Positions 1 through 7,024 of a DNA stretch of 64,000 nucleotides are shown here, piece by piece. The stretch's first letter is position 1, and every line of letters begins with the position of its first letter. A program made the translations under genes and the position numbers. The notes under the pieces are model-generated. The model was not told where the DNA came from and made no database searches. It saw nothing but the letters and a program-made list of their open reading frames with translations. The stretch is from Anabaena cylindrica PCC 7122. Lineage in GTDB: Bacteria; Cyanobacteriota; Cyanobacteriia; Cyanobacteriales; Nostocaceae. Location of the stretch: the NCBI RefSeq assembly GCF_000317695.1, contig NC_019771.1:992001-1056000 (forward strand), given 5' to 3'.

Positions 1-805
1 CAATCACGCAAGAACGAGTTAAAAAGAAAGCACCACCACCAAAAATCACTGTCACCCCCAATACTGCACCTAAAAGGATGGGTAAAGGTGGAAGAGATAG
101 GTTTCTACTCTTAGATAAATTTTGTCCATCTGCAAAGGGATCAAACTTTTCTGCTTCTAATGACTCATTCTCACTATCATCCAGAAATGATGTATCTGAG
201 CCAAATGATGTATCTGAACTGAATGATGTATTTGAACTGAATGATGTGTCTGAACTGAATGATGTATCTGAACTGAATGATGTATCTGAACTAAATGATG
301 TGTCTGAACTGAATGATGTATCTAATACGTAGTTGTCCGCTTCTGAAATATCATCATCTATATTCGATGAGCTAAGTAATGTTTCTGTTGTATAGTCTTC
401 CTGTACACTATATGCAGAGTCAGGAAAATGTGGTGGAAAAATTAGATAGCTGTTACTATCCATTTCTTCTTGACTAGAATTTTTCTGATATTCCTCTCTA
501 TCCTTTGCCTTTACTATTATGGAATGTTTGGCGTAAGGGAGTTTTTCTCCTGAAACTCTGATATAAAATTGCACCCTTTGTGAATCATATTGAGATTGCC
601 AGTGGAGTGTTTCTTCAAGTACCGCCAATACTTGATCCGTATCAATTGCCACATTGAAAGGATGTTGAGTTAAAATCATCAGTTCGTCATTTTGGACAGC
701 ACATTTAACCTGTAAGACTTCGCCAGATGTAATTTCCAGTAGTAATTGTTCTTGCAGAATACTGGATAGAAGCTGTAAATCTTCTTTTTGGAATGCTACT
801 TTCAT
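1..805 (-). CDS. Hypothetical single-pass membrane protein with DTSFSS repeats (3' end outside window)
   Basis: The frame starts at the ATG at 805 and stays open to the window edge, so the C-terminus is missing. The first ~130 residues look like a soluble domain that I do not recognise. It is followed by an acidic Ser/Asp/Thr-rich linker with about eight copies of a DTSFSS hexapeptide. Near the window edge there is a hydrophobic segment (LPPLPILLGAVLGVTVIFGG), which would give a cytoplasmic N-terminus and a membrane anchor. An open plus-strand frame over the repeat at 78-332 is a shadow. Function unknown. Confidence 0.75.
   Translation of the reverse strand, partial: MKVAFQKEDLQLLSSILQEQLLLEITSGEVLQVKCAVQNDELMILTQHPFNVAIDTDQVLAVLEETLHWQSQYDSQRVQFYIRVSGEKLPYAKHSIIVKAKDREEYQKNSSQEEMDSNSYLIFPPHFPDSAYSVQEDYTTETLLSSSNIDDDISEADNYVLDTSFSSDTSFSSDTSFSSDTSFSSDTSFSSNTSFSSDTSFGSDTSFLDDSENESLEAEKFDPFADGQNLSKSRNLSLPPLPILLGAVLGVTVIFGGGAFFLTRSCVI
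186..329. repeat. 18-bp in-frame tandem repeat (about 8 copies)
   Basis: The plus-strand unit AATGATGTATCTGAACTG is repeated about eight times with one to three changes per copy. Read on the minus strand it encodes the hexapeptide DTSFSS, so copy-number changes would alter linker length without shifting the frame. Confidence 0.9.
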
Positions 806-1292
806 AGGGTGTTATTGCTAATTTTCTATATAGTTTTATAGTTTTTATTATCTTTGAGCGTATGAAATAAAGTACTTGCGTTGGTTATACACAGATACAT
901 AGTTTTACCCACCAATACAAATTTTGCAACCTAAGTTAAATCTGTAACCAGAAACAGCATAATAGGGATGCTACATATTTATACAGCGAGGTGAGCAATA
1001 AGCCAATCCAAATGCGAGTATAAATTATCTAAGGAAAAATATACAATAATATTTCAGTAATTCTTAGAGATTGGCAGGTTTATCAAGGGGGTGCATTAGT
1101 TCTCATCAACCAAATAGCAGCGGTTAGGCTTATAGAAATGAATGTACCACTCTTGCTGAATTGGATAAAATTAATTCGTGCCAAATAATTTTTTTAGTCA
1201 GCCAAAGCTTGCTTATGCAATCAGGGTGCCGTAAAAACTATAAGACAGCGCTGCAAACCTGCTTTGGAATTATTAATACAAGGTGTGTGTCA
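806..1292. other. Intergenic region, divergent promoters expected
   Basis: This 487-bp AT-rich stretch lies between the divergent membrane-protein gene and the succinyl-CoA-synthetase-like gene. An in-frame upstream start exists at 1161, but its product prefix resembles no known SCS N-terminus, so I treat 1161-1292 as leader. No RNA gene or clear hairpin was seen. Confidence 0.5.
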
Positions 1293-2513
1293 ATGGATTT
1301 ATTGGAATACCAAGTTAAAGAATGGTTTGGAAAGATGGGCATTCCCGTATTACCATCCCAGCGAATTGACCATCCTACAGATTTAAAACGCTTAAAAATC
1401 CGCTATCCTATTGTACTAAAGTCGCAAGTACACGCAGATGAAAGAGCCAAAGCTGGTGGAGTGAGAATTGTGGAAACCACCATTGATGCGATCGCAGCTG
1501 CTCAAAATATCTTTAATTTACCAATTTGGGGAGAACTGCCCGAAGTCTTACTGGCAGAATCCAAGTATGATGCCAAAGAAGAATTGTATCTTGCTGTTGT
1601 TTTAGATACAGCCCTGTGTCGTCCAGTGCTTTTAGGTTGCAAAGAACCGGATATTGATTGGGAATCCCCAGGGGATAAAATGCAATATGTGGTTGTAGAA
1701 CAAGAATTTTCACCATTTTATGCCAGACGACTAGGCTTGAAAATGGGCTTACAGGGTGCGCTGATGCAATCGGTAAGCGATATTGTAGAAAAAATGTACC
1801 AGTTATTTGTGCAGAAAGACTTGGATTTAATAGAGATAAATCCTCTAGCTGTCAGTGCTTCTGGGCAAATTATGGCTCTCAATGGCAAAATCAGAGTTAA
1901 CGAAAGGGCGATTAAACGTCATCCAGAAATAGTCCAAATGGCAGCAAAATTAGTCTCCCATCATCGAGGTAGCAAGATTAACAGCATCGTCGGTGATTGG
2001 GATGGGTTAGAAATACACGGGAAAATCGGTATATTAGGCAATGGTACTGGTTCAGTGTTGACAACCTTAGATGCAGTTGCTAATGCAGGTGGTAAACCTG
2101 GTATTTCTTTAAATTTGAGACATTCTTTCCTCACTGATACCTCACTAACTAATTTTTGCGATCGCTTAGAAACAGGTCTGAAAATCTTAGCTGCTGACAA
2201 CAGCATGAAAGTAATTCTCATTAACTTTTTGGGAACTATTCCCCAGGTATCCCAAATGCCAGAAGTCATTGCCAACTTTATACAATTAGACCCAAAAGAA
2301 CTCCAATCTCCTCTGTCTAATGGCAGCAAAATTAAGCCCAGAAGCTTACCCCGATTAGTTGTACGCCTTGCTGGTTCTGATTTTGAGAATGCCAGACAGT
2401 ATTTAGCTACGCTCAGACCCGAAACCCAAATGCTGATAGTCGTAGAAAATTTAGATGAGGCTGTTTTACAGGCAGTCCGTCTGGCTAAGTTACCTGCACA
2501 TAAAAAGCAGTAA
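1293..2513 (+). CDS. sucC: Succinate-CoA ligase beta subunit-like (ATP-grasp)
   Basis: The 406-residue protein starts MDLLEYQVKE, matching the usual SucC start (MNLHEYQAK in E. coli), so I chose the ATG at 1293 over the upstream frame start at 1161. SucC binds nucleotide and, with SucD, interconverts succinyl-CoA and succinate plus ATP. The ATP-grasp domain is recognisable (QVHA...KAGGVRIV at 46-60; EINPL at 181-185), as is the C-terminal ligase domain. Several normally invariant positions differ: the GGRGK loop is DERAK (49-53), the metal-binding aspartate in LDGK is asparagine (N197), and the LDVGGG loop reads LNLRHS. The alpha-like gene follows after 183 bp of repeats. Family membership is secure; enzymatic activity is doubtful. 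Confidence 0.8.
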   Translation: MDLLEYQVKEWFGKMGIPVLPSQRIDHPTDLKRLKIRYPIVLKSQVHADERAKAGGVRIVETTIDAIAAAQNIFNLPIWGELPEVLLAESKYDAKEELYLAVVLDTALCRPVLLGCKEPDIDWESPGDKMQYVVVEQEFSPFYARRLGLKMGLQGALMQSVSDIVEKMYQLFVQKDLDLIEINPLAVSASGQIMALNGKIRVNERAIKRHPEIVQMAAKLVSHHRGSKINSIVGDWDGLEIHGKIGILGNGTGSVLTTLDAVANAGGKPGISLNLRHSFLTDTSLTNFCDRLETGLKILAADNSMKVILINFLGTIPQVSQMPEVIANFIQLDPKELQSPLSNGSKIKPRSLPRLVVRLAGSDFENARQYLATLRPETQMLIVVENLDEAVLQAVRLAKLPAHKKQ

Positions 2514-2529
2514 TAGGAGGCAGGAAAAT

Positions 2530-2685
2530 TTTAGATTTTAGATTTTAGATTTTGGATTTTGGATTGAACCATTTAAAATTGCAAATCCAAAATTGAACGG
2601 GCAGGATCAATATTCCTCTCCCTGTTCTCTGTTCTCTGTTCTCTGTTCTCTGTTCTCTGTTCCCTATTCCCTATTCCCTATTTCC
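2530..2685. repeat. Short tandem repeats between sucC- and sucD-like genes
   Basis: Two simple arrays fill the gap. The first is a run of TTTTAGA/TTTTGGA 7-mers (about 2530-2565). The second is a CTGTTCT 7-mer array that drifts to CTATTCC (about 2617-2680). Both have a 7-bp period, as in the STRR repeats of heterocystous cyanobacteria. They push the alpha gene 183 bp from the beta gene. Confidence 0.8.
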
Positions 2686-2696
2686 AATGACTAAAT

Positions 2697-3584
2697 ATGA
2701 ACTTAACACCAGATAGTAAAGTTTTAATTCAGGGTTTTTGTGAATTTATATCAGCAACTCATATTGCTCAAATGAAAGCTTATGGTACTAATTTAGTGGC
2801 TAGTGTCAATCCGGGATGTGGTGGACAGCAAATGTACGACCTCCCAGTGTTTGACTTAGTAGAAGAGGTGACAACAAAATTTGGGTCGATTGACACGTCG
2901 ATTATTTGTGTACACCCTTATCAAGTATTAGATGCTGCATTGGAAGCGATCGCATCTAATATTCGGCAGATCATTATTATCTCCGCTGGTGTACCACCTT
3001 TGGATATGGTGACATTACTCCGCAAAACAGAGACTCGTGAAATTTTGATAGTTGGACCCAACAGCCCCGGAATTATCGTTCCTGGCAAAATTCTCTTAGG
3101 AACTCAACCCAGCGAATTTTACACGCCTGGATCAGTGGGGATTGTGAGCCGTAGCAGCACTCTTACCTATGAAGTAGCTTGGGAATTAACCAAAGCTGGT
3201 TTAGGTCAGTCCATTAGTGTCAGCATTGGCAGTGATGCGATCATGGGTTCATCGTTCCTGCAATGGTTGCAAATTCTTGATGAGGATGAAACTACAGAAG
3301 CGATCGTTTTAGTCGGTCAACCAGGAGGTGGAAGTGAAGAAGCAGCCGCAAGATACATAGCTGAAGCTATTGATAAACCAGTGATTGCCTACATTGCGGG
3401 TAGACACGCACCATTAACTAAACACTGGCGGCCAACAGGAACCTTAGCCACCGTTGTTGGACGTGATTCTACTTTTGGTACAACACAAAACAAATTAGCA
3501 GCTTTCCAATCAGCAGACATTCCTATAGCTGAACGTCCTTCTCAAATTCCTGAACTATTAAAAAAGGTGATGGGTAATTCGTAA
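2697..3584 (+). CDS. sucD: Succinate-CoA ligase alpha subunit-like, catalytic His absent
   Basis: The 295-residue protein has the SCS alpha layout: an N-terminal CoA-binding Rossmann domain (AYGTNLVASVNPGCGG near 28-43; GPNSPGIIVPG at 120-130) and a C-terminal ligase domain (SIGSD, GQPGGGSEE, KPVIAYIAG). In E. coli SucD the phosphorylated histidine is H246 in MGHAGA. Here the matching stretch reads WRPTGT, with P246 at that position. The partner gene upstream also has altered motifs, so the pair may be regulatory, use another substrate, or be decaying. The stop codon and last residues (MGNS) come from the first unit of the heptamer array that follows, so the original C-terminus may have been longer. 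Confidence 0.75.
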   Translation: MNLTPDSKVLIQGFCEFISATHIAQMKAYGTNLVASVNPGCGGQQMYDLPVFDLVEEVTTKFGSIDTSIICVHPYQVLDAALEAIASNIRQIIIISAGVPPLDMVTLLRKTETREILIVGPNSPGIIVPGKILLGTQPSEFYTPGSVGIVSRSSTLTYEVAWELTKAGLGQSISVSIGSDAIMGSSFLQWLQILDEDETTEAIVLVGQPGGGSEEAAARYIAEAIDKPVIAYIAGRHAPLTKHWRPTGTLATVVGRDSTFGTTQNKLAAFQSADIPIAERPSQIPELLKKVMGNS

Positions 3585-3773
3585 TTCGTAATTCGTAATT
3601 CGTAATTCGTAATTCGTAATTCGTAATTCGTAATTCGTAATTCGTAATTCGTAATTCGTAATTCGTAATTCGTAATTTGTAATTCGTAATTCGTAATTCG
3701 TAATTCGTAATTCGTAATTCGTAATTCGTAATTCGTAATTCGTAATTCGTAATTCGTAATTCGTAATTCGTAA
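3574..3773. repeat. GTAATTC heptamer array (about 28 copies)
   Basis: A 7-bp unit GTAATTC is repeated about 28 times over 200 bp with almost no variation (one unit near 3672 ends TTT). It is an STRR-type array. It begins inside the sucD-like gene and supplies its stop codon. Two long minus-strand frames over it (ITNYELR repeats) are artefacts of the period. Three-copy fragments of the same unit occur near 24918-24940. Confidence 0.95.
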
Positions 3774-4099
3774 ATGCCCACCAAAATTAGACATCTAGTA
3801 AAAGAACGTAGAGACAGTTACTGCAACGTCTCTACTAAGGGTCTTTAATATCGTCAGGACTCACGCACTGAAACGGGAAGCTGTCATTCTGAGTGCAGCG
3901 AAGAATCTCTCCACAACTTAAAATGCCTATTCTACCCTTCTCAACTAGGCTGAGTGCGTAAATTCTAAACGTATATTTATAGTACTTAATATTTATGAAA
4001 TAGTTCTTCCTTATCAAAATCGAGCTTATCAGATTTTAAAGCTGAAGTCAACACCCTCACTCATACTTTTGGCAAACGAGGACTGGGTTTAATTACAAA
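3774..4099. other. Intergenic, holds a small inverted-repeat element
   Basis: No gene is seen. The stretch holds the 111-bp element listed at 3856-3966 and otherwise AT-rich sequence at the convergent ends of the sucD-like and TPR genes. Confidence 0.5.
3856..3966. mobile_element. MITE-like element, 111 bp, copy 1
   Basis: This copy aligns end to end with 20110-20220 at the same length. Its ends are inverted: AGGACTCACGCACTG at the left and CTGAGTGCGTAAATTCT at the right, with the second copy ending CTGAGTGCGTAAGTCCT. The shared core includes TGTCATTCTGAG and GAAGAATCTCTCC. It is too short to code, so it is probably a non-autonomous element moved by a transposase elsewhere. Confidence 0.8.
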
Positions 4100-5941
4100 T
4101 TACGAATCTTGATATCTGGTTAATAATTGGGGAAGATAATCATACCCATCAACACCGATAACAGAAATCATTTTAGGGCGATTTTGTTGAAGTAGAAATT
4201 GGAATTTATCTACCCCAACTTGTCCTTTTATTATGGTCAATAAACCTGCGGCTTGTCGCCACTCATGGGAAGAAATTTGCTCTAGCAGATACATTCCCAG
4301 ACTACCAGTATAAACAGCCTTTTCAAAATTGAGGAGATGATAATAAGCTTCGGCTAAATAAGCTAAATTACGACCTTGGAGATACAAATCACCAGAGACT
4401 TGTGCAGTTTTAAAACCTACCTCTAAATATTTAATTGCTGCTTCGTTTTGTCCAATTACTAAATAGGCAATACCTAAACTGCTAAAACATAAAGCTTGAC
4501 TTTGAACATCACCTGATTTTTCGGCTAACTTTAAACCTTGTTCAAGATAATTAATTGCCGATTCATAAACTTCTGGTTCAATATTTTCCAACTGCTGGGC
4601 TTGCATAACTTCGCTATAACCTAAATTTACCAGCGCGTTAGTTTCTCCAGTTTTATCACCTGCTTGTCTACTTAAAATTAATGCCCTTTGACTGTAGTTA
4701 ATCGCTTCTGCATAATTTTTTTCTTGGACATAGGTACGACTGAGATGATTAAGATTAGCAATTTCACAATAGCTATCCTTGGCATTTCTGGCTATTTCTA
4801 AAGCTTGCTGATGAAAATTAATTGAACGCGGATATTTGCCTAAAGCACGTTGAGAATATCCTAAAAGTGTCAAAATTCTGGCTTTTTCCTGAGTTCTCTC
4901 CACCGAACGTAGAGGTTCATCTAAATAATCTAAAGCATCTCGCAAAGAACTACCAGAAAAAGAAGCAAAAATCCCACCGTAGAGGGGGAAATAAGGACGC
5001 TGGGCAAAGGTTCTTAAAATCTGGAGCATAATTTGTGAAGCTCCATTGCTGTAAACTATTCCTTGGGTTTGAAAAGCATTTGCGAATTGACTCCAAATTA
5101 CTGCAAAGGTCAAAAATGTAGAAATTGATAATTTTGGGCCAGCTTGGATATCATAAGCTTGTTGGTCAAACCAACTAACTAAACCCCGTTGTAAAAATTG
5201 TAAAACTATTGCTAATTCTACCCAATCACTGAGGGTAATATTTTGTTGTTTTTGAACAAATTCAATTGCAGATTGTTCAAGTGCTAAGGTGCGGAAAAAT
5301 GCTGCGGGGAATTCGCTTTTGACTAACTTTGCCCAACTTGCCCAAGGACCACTTTCTCCGGGTACACCACCAAATCCTAGAGAACCTTTTTGTTCATACA
5401 TCCAACTCAGTAGGTTTTCTTGGATACGTTGCCAAGAAGCGACACCACGAGTAATTCCTGTTGATATTTGCGCTAAATCGGAATTAGCTTCACCAAACTG
5501 CTGTAAGGATTTGGCTAATTGCTGTAATTGAGATAAATTTAATTGATATTTTAAATTAGGGTCGGTTAAACGCAAAAATACGGCTAAACGCTCGTCATTA
5601 CTGGCAATGGTAATTTCTCGGACTGCGAGAATTATAGCTTCCGTGGCTTTGTTTTGCTCTTGCCAGCGTTGCCATTGTGTTTGAATGGTTTTAATTGCTC
5701 TTAAACCACGTGTGGCTTTAGACTTTTTTAGTTCGTCTTTTTCACTATCTACTTGGGTTTGCAGGGTTGTCAAGCGATCGCTCAAAGCTAACTCAAACAC
5801 TTCCCCTGTGCCGGAAGTAATACCTTTGAGTAACATTTGATATACTTGCTCTACAGAGCTAATCTTACCCTTGAGAGTAGTTTCGACAATTTCATCAATT
5901 AAAGCGAGATAATGCTCGCGCAGAGGTAGGGAATCTGACAC
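4100..5941 (-). CDS. Tetratricopeptide repeat protein
   Basis: The 613-residue cytoplasmic protein starts MSDSLPLREHY. The N-terminal ~330 residues are mostly helical, with no recognised domain. From about residue 340 to 560 there are TPR units of about 40 residues, with typical A/G-Y-A signatures (LLGYSQRALGKYPRSINFHQQAL, LSRTYVQEKNYAEAINYSQ, SLGIAYLVIGQNEAAIKYLE). Such repeats usually form a protein-binding scaffold. No enzymatic or signalling domain is fused to it. Partners are unknown. Confidence 0.8.
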   Translation of the reverse strand: MSDSLPLREHYLALIDEIVETTLKGKISSVEQVYQMLLKGITSGTGEVFELALSDRLTTLQTQVDSEKDELKKSKATRGLRAIKTIQTQWQRWQEQNKATEAIILAVREITIASNDERLAVFLRLTDPNLKYQLNLSQLQQLAKSLQQFGEANSDLAQISTGITRGVASWQRIQENLLSWMYEQKGSLGFGGVPGESGPWASWAKLVKSEFPAAFFRTLALEQSAIEFVQKQQNITLSDWVELAIVLQFLQRGLVSWFDQQAYDIQAGPKLSISTFLTFAVIWSQFANAFQTQGIVYSNGASQIMLQILRTFAQRPYFPLYGGIFASFSGSSLRDALDYLDEPLRSVERTQEKARILTLLGYSQRALGKYPRSINFHQQALEIARNAKDSYCEIANLNHLSRTYVQEKNYAEAINYSQRALILSRQAGDKTGETNALVNLGYSEVMQAQQLENIEPEVYESAINYLEQGLKLAEKSGDVQSQALCFSSLGIAYLVIGQNEAAIKYLEVGFKTAQVSGDLYLQGRNLAYLAEAYYHLLNFEKAVYTGSLGMYLLEQISSHEWRQAAGLLTIIKGQVGVDKFQFLLQQNRPKMISVIGVDGYDYLPQLLTRYQDS

Positions 5942-6135
5942 TTTAGCTAATAGAGTACATCACAACAATTCTAATTGTAGTAGGACTGAGAGTATTACAG
6001 ATACATAATTTGTGCCACCTAAATTAGCTACCATCTATATCAAATGAGGCAACAGTATCTAAACATTGTCAAATTTTTGACTTTTCCAAACTTCATGAGT
6101 ATGGTTTTTTATCATAACTTATTTAGGATTGCTAT

Positions 6136-6414
6136 ATGAAACAACAATCAGAAACAAGTATGAATATTAGGTTGTGGCTAACCACTGCCTGTAGTACGAT
6201 AGTCTCCATTGCTGCTTTATATTTTGGTCTAAATCATTCAAAATTTTGCTTTAAGCAAATGCGTTATTTAACTGACACAGAAAAAATTCAAATGGCATTC
6301 AATTATCACAGCAGATGCGTAGGTTGGGTTGAACAAAGTGAAACCCAACATTTACAAGTTTTTGAAGTTTTGGGTTTCATCTCTCAACCCAACCTACAGT
6401 ATTACTACTTATAA
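6136..6414 (+). CDS. Small hypothetical protein, C-terminus runs into a repeat
   Basis: A 92-residue frame has one hydrophobic stretch (LWLTTACSTIVSIAALYFGL) that could be a membrane helix or signal anchor. Residues beyond about 60 are encoded by the inverted repeat at 6319-6397 (VGWVEQSETQH...), so only the first two thirds could be original gene sequence. It may be a truncated small membrane protein or not a gene. Confidence 0.3.
   Translation: MKQQSETSMNIRLWLTTACSTIVSIAALYFGLNHSKFCFKQMRYLTDTEKIQMAFNYHSRCVGWVEQSETQHLQVFEVLGFISQPNLQYYYL
6319..6397. repeat. Inverted repeat, GTAGGTTGGGTTGA family
   Basis: GTAGGTTGGGTTGA at 6319-6332 and its exact reverse complement at 6384-6397 flank a central part that also contains AAACCCAACA and TGGGTTTCA. 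Half-copies with the same start occur at 56847-56877 and 58809-58840. This is a dispersed palindromic element found in intergenic DNA. Confidence 0.8.
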
Positions 6415-6996
6415 TTCTTCAGATTTAAAATCTACCTTTTCATAAATATCAGCCAGCGAAATTTGACAAGGAATAGAAGCTAAGTTTAAAGAATCGTTAA
6501 TATCTTCATACTCTAAAAACATCCATTTTTTATGATCAGTTTTAACGTATTGCTCAACGTGAATTGTGTATTGATCAATTAAAATATATTCTTGAAAATT
6601 AGCAATTGTCCGATAAGCTGCAAACTTTTCATCTCTATCATAACCTTTGGTAGATTTTGATAAAACTTCAGCAATCATCACTGGATTAGTAATAGTGTCA
6701 TTTCTTCCCTCTTCCAACACTAGGGGAGTTTGGACAACCATTACATCAGGATAAGTATGAATCCGTCGTTTAGGAATCCAAAGCCGTTGGTCAGTATAAT
6801 AGACTTCGTAAGGCTGACGCTTGAGGGCAAAATGTATGGCAACATATAAGTTACCAGCTATTTTATTATGATTTGGTGTTCCGCCTGTCATGGGGATAAT
6901 TAATCCATCAATATATTCGTGACGTAATTCTGAATTTACCTCAAATTCTAGGTATTCTTCAGGTGAATAGTAGTGTGTTTCTTGTGCAAGAGTCAT
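6409..6996 (-). CDS. Uma2 family (DUF820) endonuclease-like protein
   Basis: The 195-residue protein has the Uma2/DUF820 pattern common in cyanobacteria: YSPEEYLEFE near the start, RHEYIDGLIIPMTGGTPNHNKIAGNL, then a PD-(D/E)XK-like core with YPDVMVV (D-x-V strand) and PVMIAEVLSKSTKGYDRDEKFAAYR, where E and K fit the E-x-K part. These proteins resemble restriction-fold nucleases, but their role is not established. They occur in large paralogue sets in filamentous cyanobacteria. The gene lies 28 bp after the stop of the 820-aa nuclease/ATPase gene, so the two could be cotranscribed. Confidence 0.85.
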   Translation of the reverse strand: MTLAQETHYYSPEEYLEFEVNSELRHEYIDGLIIPMTGGTPNHNKIAGNLYVAIHFALKRQPYEVYYTDQRLWIPKRRIHTYPDVMVVQTPLVLEEGRNDTITNPVMIAEVLSKSTKGYDRDEKFAAYRTIANFQEYILIDQYTIHVEQYVKTDHKKWMFLEYEDINDSLNLASIPCQISLADIYEKVDFKSEEL

Positions 6997-7024
6997 GATC
7001 TTTATAGCCTCAATTGCAGGTTGT

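Noticed and set aside
78..332. Plus-strand open frame with NDVSEL repeats
   Set aside because: It is the antisense of the DTSFSS repeat in the cut-off minus-strand gene (1-805), which has a better start and a membrane segment.
3574..3773. Possible CRISPR array
   Set aside because: The unit is 7 bp with no spacers. It is an STRR-type tandem array.
3542..3794. Two minus-strand frames of ITNYELR repeats
   Set aside because: They arise from the GTAATTC heptamer array, whose 21-bp triplet period keeps frames open; no start or domain.
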